Assembly (NCBI GenBank): GCA_020402745.1
Contig: JADBYZ010000001.1
Span: 186,001 to 250,000, forward strand
DNA length: 64,000 nucleotides
Direction: 5' to 3'
Source: Phenylobacterium sp.
GTDB lineage: Bacteria > Pseudomonadota > Alphaproteobacteria > Caulobacterales > Caulobacteraceae
Position numbers and translations under genes: made by a program
Shown here: positions 36,100-45,435 of the stretch, in pieces
How the letters are laid out: each line of letters starts with the position of its first letter
Position numbering within the stretch: position 1 is the stretch's first letter
The notes under the pieces: model-generated
Told to the model about the DNA's origin: nothing
The model's database searches: none
Seen by the model: the letters and a program-made list of their open reading frames with translations, nothing else

Positions 36100-37233
36100 C
36101 TAGCCGTTCAGGGCGCCGTTAGCCTTCAGGGCCGAGACGTCCGCCTCGGAGAAGCCCCAGTCCCGCAGCGCTTCCTGGTCGTGGGCGCCGATGGCCGGCG
36201 GGGGCCCCTGGATCGCCCCGGGTGTCTTCGAAAAGCGCGGGGCCGGCGCCGGCTGGGTCACCCCTGCGAGCTCCACGAAGGTCTGGCGGGCGACGTTGTG
36301 GGCGTGCTTCGGCGCCTCGTCCAGGTCGAGGACTGGTGCGAAGCAGACGTCCGTGGCCTCCATCAGGTCGCACCACTCGGACTGGGTCTTGGTGGCGATC
36401 ACGGCGGCGAGCTTGGCCTTCAGGTCCGGCCAGGCGCCACGGTCCATCTGGGCCTTGAAGGCAGGGTCGGAGATTCCTGTCTTTTCAAGGAGAAGCGCGT
36501 AGAACTGAGGCTCGATGGAGCCGATCGAAACCCACTTTCCGTCCGAACACTGGTAGGTGTCGTAGAAATGCGCGCCGCCATCGAGCAGGTTCGAGCGGCG
36601 GTTTTCGGTCCAGGCGCCCGAGGCCTTGAAGCCATAGAACATGGCCATCAGCGAAGCCGCGCCGTCGCTCATGGCGCAGTCGATAACCTGTCCCTCGCCG
36701 GTCTCGCGGGCCTTGATCACGCCGGCCAGGATCCCGAAGGCGAGGTAGAGAGCACCGCCCCCGAAATCGCCCACCAGGTTGAGCGGCGGGATCGGCTTGT
36801 CCTCGGTCCCGATCGCATGCAGGGCGCCGGTGATGGCGATGTAGTTCATGTCATGGCCCGCGGCCTGCGCGTAGGGACCGAACTGGCCCCAACCGGTCAT
36901 GCGACCGTAGACCAGCTTGGGATTGCGCTTCAGGGCCACGTCCGGGCCGAGGCCCAGCCGCTCCATCACGCCGGGCCGGAAGCCCTCGAAGACCACATCG
37001 GCGGTTTCAAACAGCTTCAGGCAAGTTTCGATGGAGGCTGGGTTCTTCAGGTCCAGGCCCACGGAGCGGCGACCGCGCGCGGTGATGTCTGCGGGGCTGC
37101 CCCGCCCCTGCCCCTTGCGGTCGATCCGGACGACGTCCGCGCCCAGGTCTGACAGCAGCATGCCGCAGAAGGGGCCGGGCCCGATACCGGCGAACTCGAT
37201 GATCTTGAGGCCCGTCAGAGGTCCCTGGCGCAT
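36100..37233 (-). CDS. CaiB/BaiF CoA-transferase family protein (alpha-methylacyl-CoA racemase-like)
   Basis: A 377-residue family III CoA-transferase fold protein. [20 protein letters not shown] with [10 protein letters not shown] is the family's N terminus. [16 protein letters not shown] and [17 protein letters not shown] carry the His and Asp that act as acid/base in alpha-methylacyl-CoA racemases. This subgroup epimerises 2-methyl-branched acyl-CoAs so that they can enter beta-oxidation, which fits the acyl-CoA ligases nearby. GGGAG six bases before the ATG sets the start. CoA transfer is the alternative reaction. Confidence 0.88.
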   Translation of the reverse strand: MRQGPLTGLKIIEFAGIGPGPFCGMLLSDLGADVVRIDRKGQGRGSPADITARGRRSVGLDLKNPASIETCLKLFETADVVFEGFRPGVMERLGLGPDVALKRNPKLVYGRMTGWGQFGPYAQAAGHDMNYIAITGALHAIGTEDKPIPPLNLVGDFGGGALYLAFGILAGVIKARETGEGQVIDCAMSDGAASLMAMFYGFKASGAWTENRRSNLLDGGAHFYDTYQCSDGKWVSIGSIEPQFYALLLEKTGISDPAFKAQMDRGAWPDLKAKLAAVIATKTQSEWCDLMEATDVCFAPVLDLDEAPKHAHNVARQTFVELAGVTQPAPAPRFSKTPGAIQGPPPAIGAHDQEALRDWGFSEADVSALKANGALNG

Positions 37234-37305
37234 GACTGTCTCCCTGATGTCTTTGGCCGGTCTATCTGGACCGAGTTTGGCGCGCTGACGCCGGGTCAGG
37301 CAAGG

Positions 37306-38082
37306 TCAGCCGCCCCCGGGGAGCGACTGGCCGTCGTCGATGGTGATGATGCTGCCGGCAATCGCCCGGGCGGCGGGACCGCAGAGCATCAGGAAGGCGG
37401 CGTCGAGGTCCGTCGCCTCCATCAGGCGCCGCCGTGGGAAGTGCTTGAGCTGTTTCTGGCCGCCCTCTGTGCCCCACCAGAAACTGTTGATGTCGGTCTC
37501 GATGTAGCCAGGGCAAAGGGCGTTCACGGCGATGCCTCGGCGGGACCACTCTCTCGCCAAGCTTCGGGTTAGCATGGCGGTGGCGGCCTTGGAGGCGTTG
37601 TAGGCTGAGAGGCCGGGAAGGACGGTGTGGCTGGCGACGGAGGCGATATTGACGATTCGAGCTTCGGCGCGATCGGCGGCGCCGTTGGCCATCATCAACC
37701 GGGCGGCGGCCTGGGCCGAGAAGAAGACCCCGCGGGTGTTCACGGCAAAGGTCCGGTCCCAGTCCTCAATGGACAGGTCAATGGCGAGGCCCTCGCCCCC
37801 CACCCCCGCGTTGTTGATCAGGATCGATACCGGGCCCAGCGCCGACTCGATCTCGGCGAAAGCTGGCGCGATGGTTTCAGCCTCCGCGACATCAAGGCGA
37901 AGGGCCATGGCCCTGCCGCCGGAGCCCGCGATCTCACCCGCCAGGGTCTCAACCATATCCAAACGACGGGCGGTGAGGGCTACCGTCGCCCCCTCGGAGG
38001 CCAACAGGCGAGCGAAATGGGCTCCCAATCCACCCGAAGCCCCCGTAATGATGGCGGTCTGCCCTGCAAGAATTCGATCCAT
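37306..38082 (-). CDS. Short-chain dehydrogenase/reductase (classical SDR)
   Basis: A 258-residue NAD(P)-dependent oxidoreductase with every classical motif: AIITGASGGLGAHFARLL, ILINNAGVGGEG, IVNIASVAS (catalytic Ser) and YNASKAATAML (catalytic Tyr and Lys), then CPGYIETDIN. An Arg in TARRLD after beta 2 suggests NADPH preference. It lies 72 bases upstream of the racemase gene on the same strand, so it probably works on acyl-CoA or fatty/terpenoid intermediates. The substrate is not readable. Confidence 0.88.
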   Translation of the reverse strand: MDRILAGQTAIITGASGGLGAHFARLLASEGATVALTARRLDMVETLAGEIAGSGGRAMALRLDVAEAETIAPAFAEIESALGPVSILINNAGVGGEGLAIDLSIEDWDRTFAVNTRGVFFSAQAAARLMMANGAADRAEARIVNIASVASHTVLPGLSAYNASKAATAMLTRSLAREWSRRGIAVNALCPGYIETDINSFWWGTEGGQKQLKHFPRRRLMEATDLDAAFLMLCGPAARAIAGSIITIDDGQSLPGGG

Positions 38083-38197
38083 ACTGAGTCCCGAAACAAC
38101 GGGGTGTCCAACCGCCCCCGAGTCACCTTTAATTCACCTCTATCTATCGCCGCATTCTGCGGCCTGTCGCGTCCATTCTTTTCTGGATCCATGTTCC

Positions 38198-39580
38198 ATG
38201 TTCCTGCAGGCGCGTCTCCTAATCGTCGCTCAAGAGGATGATCTCGCAGGTCCGCTGTCGGAGGGGCTGGACCAGCTCGGCTGGCCGACGGTCACAGCGC
38301 GGGGTCCTTACGCGGCCGAAGCGGCACTTTCAGACCTTGGTATCGAGGCCGTTGTGCTCGACCTGTCCGACGGGTTTGAGGAAGCGCAGGTTCTCGCCCG
38401 TCGGCTTCGTGAGCTTTCCGATCCCAGGCGGATCGCGATTGTCGCCGTCGGCGGTGATGCAGCCCATGTTCACGCAGGCGAATTTGATCTGAGGCTGGCT
38501 CTGCCAGTCCAGCCCGCGCAGGTCGCGATGTGGCTGGACAGCCTAGTCAGGACAGCCCTTGCAGAGGAGGAGCATCGGCTGCGTCAGGAGACGCTCGCCG
38601 ATCTGGGCGTTCACCTCAAGGATGTTGAAGTTTCGGACACGCCCCTAAGGATTCTGGCCGTAGGTGATCCAAACCCTCAGTTCCTCGGGCTCACCAACAG
38701 CCTAGAAGCTTTGGGAGCCCGGGTGGTTGGCGCCTTCACCAGCTATTCAGCATTCGACTTCCTGCATGAGACGGAGTTCGACACGGTCGTTCTTTGGGGG
38801 GGAGACGCCGCAGACAGCGCCATGGCGATCGCCGGGGGGATGCGCAGAAACAGTCGCCTCTACCACATCCCCACCCTACTCTATCTGACGTCACTGAAAG
38901 GCTTGTCAGCGCACGAGGCCTACCGGCGGGGTGTCTTTGATGTCGCCTCTCCCGAAACGCCGGAGCCCGAGACCGCCTGGCGCGCTTTGGAGCTTGCTCG
39001 GAGTTATCGCCGTCAATCGAGTGTCCGATCTGCGCTTGAGGCGATGCGAAGCTTGAAGCTCATGGACCCGCAAACCGGACTGTTCACCCCGGAACTCTTT
39101 TCACGGCACCTTGTTAGGCTCGGCGCCTCCGTGCCCGTCCGTAACCGCCCGATGACCCTGTGTGTCCTTCGGGTTCGCGAGAGCGAAGACCTCGCTGAGG
39201 CTGACCGGACCGGATGGCTTGAAAAGGCCTTCCCCCTGCTGAGTTCGATGATCTCGCGCCTCATCCGGATGGAAGACAGTGCGGCCAGAATCGGGATGGA
39301 TCGCTTCGCAATTGCATTACCCGCCACATCGGAAGATGTCGCTCGCACCGTCGCCGAGCGGATCGCGGCGGTTATCAGCCGGACAGCCTTTGATGGCGGC
39401 GAGGGTCGCCCACCCTTCGGACTTGAGTTCGACATAGGAGCCGTCGAGGTGCAGGATCCCTCGCAGGTGGATCAGGCCCTGGAGCGCGCCTGCGAGATGT
39501 CGCGCAGTGAAGCGAACAGATACCGGACTTCAGGTCGCGAGATCCGAGAGGGCTTTCAGGATCAGGTCCGCAGCGTTTAG
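38198..39580 (+). CDS. popA: PopA-like c-di-GMP effector: two receiver domains and a degenerate GGDEF domain
   Basis: A 460-residue protein built as receiver (about 1-125), receiver (about 150-275) and GGDEF domain (about 290-455), the PleD/PopA layout. The GGDEF domain opens with LMDPQTGLFTPELF. The active-site loop reads GMDRF (366-370) instead of GGDEF, so diguanylate cyclase activity is unlikely. The RxxD I-site that binds c-di-GMP is intact as RMED (357-360), exactly five residues upstream. In Caulobacter, PopA uses its I-site to localise and to help ClpXP degrade CtrA. Both receivers are also degenerate. It overlaps the convergent mfd gene by 51 bases. The symbol is a best match, not proof of orthology. 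Confidence 0.8.
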   Translation: MFLQARLLIVAQEDDLAGPLSEGLDQLGWPTVTARGPYAAEAALSDLGIEAVVLDLSDGFEEAQVLARRLRELSDPRRIAIVAVGGDAAHVHAGEFDLRLALPVQPAQVAMWLDSLVRTALAEEEHRLRQETLADLGVHLKDVEVSDTPLRILAVGDPNPQFLGLTNSLEALGARVVGAFTSYSAFDFLHETEFDTVVLWGGDAADSAMAIAGGMRRNSRLYHIPTLLYLTSLKGLSAHEAYRRGVFDVASPETPEPETAWRALELARSYRRQSSVRSALEAMRSLKLMDPQTGLFTPELFSRHLVRLGASVPVRNRPMTLCVLRVRESEDLAEADRTGWLEKAFPLLSSMISRLIRMEDSAARIGMDRFAIALPATSEDVARTVAERIAAVISRTAFDGGEGRPPFGLEFDIGAVEVQDPSQVDQALERACEMSRSEANRYRTSGREIREGFQDQVRSV

Positions 39581-42500
39581 TCTCTGGGCAGGTGTCTCCC
39601 ACTCCCCCTTGATCACCACTTTGTGGTCAGGACGAATCCTCCAGGTGACGGCATTCTTCTGTACAAGCTGGACCAGGCCCGCCGGGTTCCCGAAAATGTC
39701 GTTGCGGAAACTTACGACGGCCCCCTTGGGGCCAACGTCGATCTTGGAGACGTTGGCTTGGCGGCACATGCCCTTAATGCCCACCACTTTCAGGAGCTGG
39801 ACGGCCTCGGGCGGCAGGGGCCCGAAGCGATCGATCAGCTCAGCCGCTAGGGCCTCGCGGTCGGAAGCCTGTTCGGCGTCGGAGAGCCGCCGATAGAGAG
39901 CCAGTCGGACATTGAGGTCCGGAACATAAGCCTCGGGGATCAGGACGGCGGCCCCGGTATTGATCTGGGGGCTCCAGCCTCGGTCGGACGCCGGAGTGGA
40001 GCCTCCTCGCGCTTTGAGTTCGGCGACAGCGTCCTCCAGCATCTGCTGGTAAAGCTCGACCCCGACCTCGCGGATATGGCCCGACTGTTCCTCGCCCAGG
40101 AGGTTACCCCCGCCCCTTTGGTCAAGATCATGGCTGGCCAGCTGGAACCCCGCCCCCAGGCTATCGAGCGATTGTAGGACCTTTAGTCGCCGCTCGGCGG
40201 CCGGGGTGATCTGCTTCTCGGAAGGCGTCGTCAGATAGGCGTAAGCCCGCGCCTTGGCCCGGCCGACCCGGCCCCGGAGCTGATAGAGCTGGGCCAGGCC
40301 GAACATGTCCGCCCGGTGGATGACCAGGGTGTTGGCGGTTGGGATGTCGAGGCCGCTTTCCACGATGGTGGTCGACAGAAGAACGTCGTACTCGCCGTCG
40401 TAGAAGGCGGTCATCACCGCCTCTATCTGTGTCGGCGCCATCTGGCCATGGCCGACAACGAAGCGCACCTCAGGGACCTGTTCGCGCAAGAAACGCTCAA
40501 TGTCCGGCAGATCGGAGATTCGAGGCGCCACGTAATAGGCTTGGCCGCCGCGGAACTTCTCCCGGAGCAGCGCCTCTCTCACGGCCACGGCGTCGAAGGG
40601 CGTGACATAGGTGCGGACAGCCAGCCGATCGACCGGCGGCGTGGCGATGATCGACATTTCCCGGATGCCGGACAGGGCCATCTGAAGGGTCCGCGGGATC
40701 GGGGTCGCCGTCAGGGTCAGCATGTGGACGTCGGCGCGGAGCTCCTTAAGCTTCTCCTTGTGCTTGACGCCGAAGTGCTGCTCCTCATCGACGATCACCA
40801 GGCCGAGGTGGGAGAACTCCACCTGCTTGGACAGGACGGCGTGGGTGCCGATGACGACCTCGATCTCACCCTTCTTCAGGCCCTCGCGGGTCTCCGCCGC
40901 CTCTCGGCTCGGCGTGAGGCGGGATAGCCGCGACACCCGGACAGGCCAGCCCTGGAAGCGCTCGCTGAAGGTCTTGTAGTGCTGGCGGGCCAACAGCGTG
41001 GTGGGGGCGATCACCGCGACCTGCAGGCCGCTCATGGCGGCCACGAAGGCAGCGCGCAGGGCCACTTCGGTCTTGCCGAAGCCCACGTCGCCGCAGATCA
41101 GGCGATCCATCGGATGGCCAGCGGCGAAGTCACCCAAGACGTCCTCGATGGCCGCCAGCTGGTCGTCGGTCTCCTCGAAGGGGAACCGGGCGCAGAACTC
41201 CTCAAATACGCCCTGTGGCGGGGTCACGGGATCCGTCGTGCGCATGGAGCGTTCGGCGGCGATGCGGATCAGGCCCTCGGCCATATCGCGCAGGCGCGCC
41301 TTGGCCCGAGCCTTACGCGACTGCCAGGCCGCACCGCCCAGTCGGTCGAGCTGGACCCCCTCCCCCTCAGAGCCGTAGCGCGTCAGGAGGTCGATGTTTT
41401 CAACCGGCAGGTAGAGCTTTGCCTCGCCGCCGTACTGGAGCTCCAGGCAGTCATGCGGGGCGCCCTGGACGTCCAGGGTTTGCAGGCCCTCGTACCGCCC
41501 GATCCCGTGGTCGATATGGACCACCAGGTCGCCCGGGGTCAGGGCTGAAGCCTCGGCCAGGAAGTTGGAGGCCCGCCGGCGCCGCCCGGGCCGGGCGAGT
41601 CGGTCGCCGAGGATGTCGGTCTCGGCGATGACCGCCAGGTCCGGGGTCTCGAACCCCCCATCCAGCGGCAGGACCACCCTCTGGGGGACCTTGGGGTCGG
41701 CTGCCCGGGCAGCGTCCCAGTAGGGCGCCAGGGGCGCCGCCCCCAGGCCGTGGTCGGCCAGCATCAGGCCGAGGCGCTCTGACGACCCCTCGGTCCAGGA
41801 GGCGAAGAGCACCCGCTTACCCGCCGAGGTCAGGGCCCGTGCATGGCCGACGGCCGCCTCGAACAGGTTGACCGAGTCCTGCCGGCGCTCGGCGCTGAAG
41901 GTGCGTCCGGCCCGTGCACCCATGTCGAGGGCCACCGCGCCGGCGTCTCCCGACAGGGCGGAAAACCTGCGCACCGCGAGGGAGGACAGGCGAGCCCCGA
42001 AGCGCTCCGGCGAGAGGTAGAGACCTTCGGGCGGCAACGGTCGGTACTGGCTACGGCGATCCGCCTGGTCGCGGGCGTCGAAGGCGTCCGTCACCTGTAG
42101 CCAGCGGTCAGCCAGGGCGCTGTCGGCCAGACTGTCCAGCGCCGCCAACAGGCCCTCGGGCAAGTAGTCGAACAGGGTCTCCAGTTCGCCGTAGTACAGT
42201 GGCAGCCAGTGCTCCATACCCGCCCGTCGGCCACCCCCGCTGACGGTCTCGTAAAGGGGGTCGCCCCCCGGGGCCCCGAAGGCCTCGGCATACCCGCGGC
42301 GGAACCGCGAGATCGAGGTCTCGTCCAGTAGCACCTCGCTGGCGGGCGGCAGGGACACCTCGGTCAGCTGCCGAGTCGATCTCTGGGTCTCGGGGTCGAA
42401 GGCCCGGATCGATTCCAGGGTGTCGCCGAAGAGGTCAAGGCGGACCGGCTCATCCGACGCCGTCGGGAAGACATCGATCACCCCGCCCCGGATGGCGAAC

Positions 42501-43018
42501 TCGCCCTTCTCCGAGACGGTGGAGGCCCGGTGATAGCCATTAACGGCGAAATAGCGTTCCAGATCGGCGACATTGACCACCCGCCCCACCCGCGTGGAGT
42601 AGCCGGCGGCGACAAGCGCCTGGCGGGGCGGCAGCCTCTGGCTGACGGCGGCGACGGTGCTGGCGACCAGCAGTGGGCGGTCGCCCGCGCCGTCCTGGGC
42701 CAGCCTCGCCAGGACGGCCATCCGGCGCGCCGAGATCCCGGCCGAGGGGCCTGAGCGGTCATAGGGCAGGCAGTCCCAAGAGGGAAACTCTAGGACCTCA
42801 ACGCCCTGGCCGAAGAAGCGGAAGGAGTCGACAAAGGCGGACAGGCGGGCGCCGTCTCGAGCAATGAACAGGGCCGGACCCCTGCGGCGCCGGAGGATGT
42901 CAGCGAGGACCAGGGCGTCAAAGCCCTCAGGAGCGCCGCAGACATCCAGCCGCCCCGGGTCGTCCGCAAGCCGTCTGAGGTCGGCCGGGCCAGGGGAGGC
43001 CGCGCCGTCAGCCGCCAC
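39530..43018 (-). CDS. mfd: Transcription-repair coupling factor Mfd
   Basis: A 1162-residue ATP-dependent translocase that removes stalled RNA polymerase and recruits UvrA. Order: the UvrB-like D1a/D2/D1b block with SWDCLPYDRSGPS, the RNA polymerase-interacting domain (GDLVVHIDHGIGRYEGL and KLYLPVENIDLLTRY), then the RecG-like motor with Walker A GDVGFGKTEV near residue 640, DEEQHFG, TATPIPRTLQMAL and QLRGRVGRA, and a C-terminal TRCF/UvrA-binding domain. The length is typical. The start is GTG 43018, which overlaps the sdhE stop by 11 bases and follows GGGAG; the open frame runs on to 43108 inside sdhE. Confidence 0.97.
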   Translation of the reverse strand: MAADGAASPGPADLRRLADDPGRLDVCGAPEGFDALVLADILRRRRGPALFIARDGARLSAFVDSFRFFGQGVEVLEFPSWDCLPYDRSGPSAGISARRMAVLARLAQDGAGDRPLLVASTVAAVSQRLPPRQALVAAGYSTRVGRVVNVADLERYFAVNGYHRASTVSEKGEFAIRGGVIDVFPTASDEPVRLDLFGDTLESIRAFDPETQRSTRQLTEVSLPPASEVLLDETSISRFRRGYAEAFGAPGGDPLYETVSGGGRRAGMEHWLPLYYGELETLFDYLPEGLLAALDSLADSALADRWLQVTDAFDARDQADRRSQYRPLPPEGLYLSPERFGARLSSLAVRRFSALSGDAGAVALDMGARAGRTFSAERRQDSVNLFEAAVGHARALTSAGKRVLFASWTEGSSERLGLMLADHGLGAAPLAPYWDAARAADPKVPQRVVLPLDGGFETPDLAVIAETDILGDRLARPGRRRRASNFLAEASALTPGDLVVHIDHGIGRYEGLQTLDVQGAPHDCLELQYGGEAKLYLPVENIDLLTRYGSEGEGVQLDRLGGAAWQSRKARAKARLRDMAEGLIRIAAERSMRTTDPVTPPQGVFEEFCARFPFEETDDQLAAIEDVLGDFAAGHPMDRLICGDVGFGKTEVALRAAFVAAMSGLQVAVIAPTTLLARQHYKTFSERFQGWPVRVSRLSRLTPSREAAETREGLKKGEIEVVIGTHAVLSKQVEFSHLGLVIVDEEQHFGVKHKEKLKELRADVHMLTLTATPIPRTLQMALSGIREMSIIATPPVDRLAVRTYVTPFDAVAVREALLREKFRGGQAYYVAPRISDLPDIERFLREQVPEVRFVVGHGQMAPTQIEAVMTAFYDGEYDVLLSTTIVESGLDIPTANTLVIHRADMFGLAQLYQLRGRVGRAKARAYAYLTTPSEKQITPAAERRLKVLQSLDSLGAGFQLASHDLDQRGGGNLLGEEQSGHIREVGVELYQQMLEDAVAELKARGGSTPASDRGWSPQINTGAAVLIPEAYVPDLNVRLALYRRLSDAEQASDREALAAELIDRFGPLPPEAVQLLKVVGIKGMCRQANVSKIDVGPKGAVVSFRNDIFGNPAGLVQLVQKNAVTWRIRPDHKVVIKGEWETPAQRLNAADLILKALSDLAT

Positions 43019-43301
43019 GCACCGCTCCCGGGAGCTGGTGGACCTGATCGCGGAAGCGACGGAGCGCCGCCAGGGCTTCGGCGTCCACCTCAGGGGGCGG
43101 GGGCTCACGCTCGACGATCCAGGCGTAGAGATCCTGGTCGGGATATGCCAGCAGGTCTTCCAGGGCGTCCAGACCCTCGGGGCTCAGGTCGCGCGCATGC
43201 GCATCGACGAAGGGACCCAGGATCAGGTCCGCTTCGCGGAAGCCCCGCCGCCAGGCGCGGAAGGAGAGCCTCTTCAGGCGTGTTTCATCGTGGATAGACA
43301 T
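43008..43301 (-). CDS. sdhE: Succinate dehydrogenase flavinylation factor SdhE
   Basis: A 97-residue protein of the SdhE/SDHAF2 family, needed to attach FAD covalently to SdhA. The hallmark RLSFRAWRRGFREADLILG contains the RGxxE-type motif (here RGFREAD), and LEDLLAYPDQDLYAWIV follows. The frame is open further upstream through the divergent promoter region, but the ATG at 43301 gives the family length. It is translationally coupled to mfd (11-base overlap) and divergent from recG with 61 bases between starts. Confidence 0.92.
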   Translation of the reverse strand: MSIHDETRLKRLSFRAWRRGFREADLILGPFVDAHARDLSPEGLDALEDLLAYPDQDLYAWIVEREPPPPEVDAEALAALRRFRDQVHQLPGAVRGG

Positions 43302-43362
43302 GTGACGGCGCGGGTATAGTGCGCGATGGCCGCCTTGGCCAGCGGCGGTCGGAAAAGGACCC

Positions 43363-45435
43363 ATGCGGCCCGAGATTCTCTTTCCCTTGTTCGCGCCGGT
43401 CGCCAGCCTCCGCGGCGTTGGGCCGCGGATCGCACCCGCCCTGGAGCGGATTGCAGGACCACTGGTCCGCGACGTCCTGTTTCTGGCCCCGCACGGGATT
43501 ATCCGCCGACCCCGGATCTCCCTTGCCGAGGTGCGGCCCGAGGAGACCGCCACCCTGCGGGTGACCATCGAGGAGTACCTGAAGCCGCGGTCACCGCAGC
43601 AACCGCTCAGGATCCGAACTTCTGACGGGGATGAGCGTCTGGACCTCGTCTGGTTCGGCAATGCGGCGCGGGGCCTTGAGGCGCGGCTTCCCGTCGGCGC
43701 GCGCCGGTGGGTTTCCGGCCGGCTCGAGCGCTTTGGCCTGGGCCTGCAGATGATCCATCCGGACTATGTGGTGGAGGAGTCCCGGGCGGGCGAGATCCCC
43801 GAGGTCGAGACCGTCTACCCGGCGGGCGGCGGAATCGCGCCCCGGGTGATCCGCCGTATCGTGCAGGGCGCCCTTGAGCGGACGCCGGACCTTCCCGAAT
43901 GGCACGATCCGGCCTGGAAGGCGGGACGCGGCTTTCCCTCCTGGCGAGAGGCGATCCTGCGGCTTCACGCCCCGGAGAGCGAGGCTGACCTGTCCCCGGC
44001 CTCACCGGCCCGGGCGCGGCTGGCCTACGATGAACTTCTTGCCCACCAACTGGCCATGGCCCAGAGGCGCGCGCACCGCAGGGCGGGCCCGGGCGCCCGG
44101 CTGCCCGCCTCCGGCCTGGCCCAAGGGGTGGAGGCCGCCCTGCCCTTCACCCTGACCCCGGACCAGCGCACCGCCCTCGCCGAGATCCGCGCAGACCTTT
44201 TGTCCGGGCATCGGATGAGCCGCCTGCTACAGGGCGATGTGGGCTCCGGCAAGACGGTGGTGGCCATGCTGGCGCTCGCGGATGCGGCGGCAGCCGGGGC
44301 CCAGGCCGCCCTGATGGCGCCGACGGAGATCCTGGCGCGACAGCATTTCGAGACTCTGTCTGCGCCCCTCGAGGCCGCTGGGATCGGCGTGGTCCTGCTG
44401 ACCGGCCGGGATCGCGGGCCGGTGCGCCGGGAGAAGCTAGAGCGCCTCGTTTCGGGACAGACGGCTGTGGCGGTGGGGACCCACGCCCTCTTCCAGGACG
44501 AGGTCAGGTTCGCCCGCCTCTCGCTGGCGGTCATCGACGAGCAGCACAGGTTCGGGGTCGGGGAGCGCCAGAGGCTTCTGGACAAGGGCGAGGGCGTGCA
44601 TCTCCTGTCCATGTCCGCGACGCCCATCCCCCGGACCCTCGAACTGGCGGCCTATGGCGACCTCGACGTCAGCCGCATCATCGGGAAACCTCCGGGCCGC
44701 ACCACCGTCGCCACCCGAGCCGCGCCCATGACCCGGGTGACGGAGGTTGAGGATCGCCTGGTGGCGGCGGTCCTGGGCGGGGCGCAGGCCTTCTGGATCT
44801 GCCCCCTGGTGAGCGAGTCCGAGCTGATTGACCTCAAGGCCGCCGAGCAGAGGGCCCAGGACCTTCGCCTCCGGCTCGGTGACCGCGTCGGACTGGTCCA
44901 TGGCAAGCTGGCCCCGGCCGAGAAGGACGCTGTCATGGCGGATTTCGCCTCAGGCAAGGTCAAGGTCCTGGTGGCCACCACCGTGGTCGAAGTGGGGGTC
45001 AACGTCCCCAACGCGACCATCATGGTCATCGAGCAGGCCGAGCGGTTCGGCCTGGCCCAGCTGCACCAACTCCGGGGCCGGGTGGGGCGCGGACGGGCGG
45101 AGAGCGCCTGCGTCCTCCTTTACGATCCCCCCCTGTCCGACACTGCCCAGAAGCGCCTCGACATCCTGCGCCGTTCGGATGACGGGTTCGCCATTGCGGA
45201 AACCGACCTGGAACTGCGGGGCGGAGGCGACGCCCTGGGCCTGCGCCAATCCGGATTTCCGGACTACGTCTTCGTCGATCCCTTCCTGCATCGGGACCTG
45301 ATCCTCGCCGCAGGGGACGACGCCCGGCTCATCCTCGCCCGGGATCCCGGCTTCAGCACGCCGAGGGGCGAGGCCCTCAGGGTGCTGCAGGCCCTGTTCG
45401 ACTGGCGTCCGGAGACGGGGACAAAGGGCGCCTGA
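43363..45435 (+). CDS. recG: ATP-dependent DNA helicase RecG
   Basis: A 690-residue branch-migrating helicase that remodels stalled forks and Holliday junctions. An N-terminal wedge/OB domain (residues 1-240) has RGVGPRIAPALERI (helix-hairpin-helix-like) and VSGRLERFGLGLQMIHPDY. The motor domains follow: Walker A GDVGSGKTVV near residue 292, DEQH in AVIDEQHRFGV, SATPIPRTLELA, and VVEVGVNVPNATIM with LHQLRGRVGRG. The start has AAGGAC upstream. Its last 59 bases overlap the convergent DUF3089 gene. It is divergent from sdhE-mfd, so three repair/respiration genes share one short promoter region. Confidence 0.97.
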   Translation: MRPEILFPLFAPVASLRGVGPRIAPALERIAGPLVRDVLFLAPHGIIRRPRISLAEVRPEETATLRVTIEEYLKPRSPQQPLRIRTSDGDERLDLVWFGNAARGLEARLPVGARRWVSGRLERFGLGLQMIHPDYVVEESRAGEIPEVETVYPAGGGIAPRVIRRIVQGALERTPDLPEWHDPAWKAGRGFPSWREAILRLHAPESEADLSPASPARARLAYDELLAHQLAMAQRRAHRRAGPGARLPASGLAQGVEAALPFTLTPDQRTALAEIRADLLSGHRMSRLLQGDVGSGKTVVAMLALADAAAAGAQAALMAPTEILARQHFETLSAPLEAAGIGVVLLTGRDRGPVRREKLERLVSGQTAVAVGTHALFQDEVRFARLSLAVIDEQHRFGVGERQRLLDKGEGVHLLSMSATPIPRTLELAAYGDLDVSRIIGKPPGRTTVATRAAPMTRVTEVEDRLVAAVLGGAQAFWICPLVSESELIDLKAAEQRAQDLRLRLGDRVGLVHGKLAPAEKDAVMADFASGKVKVLVATTVVEVGVNVPNATIMVIEQAERFGLAQLHQLRGRVGRGRAESACVLLYDPPLSDTAQKRLDILRRSDDGFAIAETDLELRGGGDALGLRQSGFPDYVFVDPFLHRDLILAAGDDARLILARDPGFSTPRGEALRVLQALFDWRPETGTKGA

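Noticed and set aside
38148-38163. GCCGCA-TTC-TGCGGC inverted repeat before the PopA-like gene as an operator or terminator
   Set aside because: Short GC-rich palindrome with a three-base loop, no following T-run and no match to a known site such as a CtrA box; too weak to list.
38198-39580. Active diguanylate cyclase
   Set aside because: The GGDEF loop reads GMDRF, lacking residues needed for metal and GTP binding.
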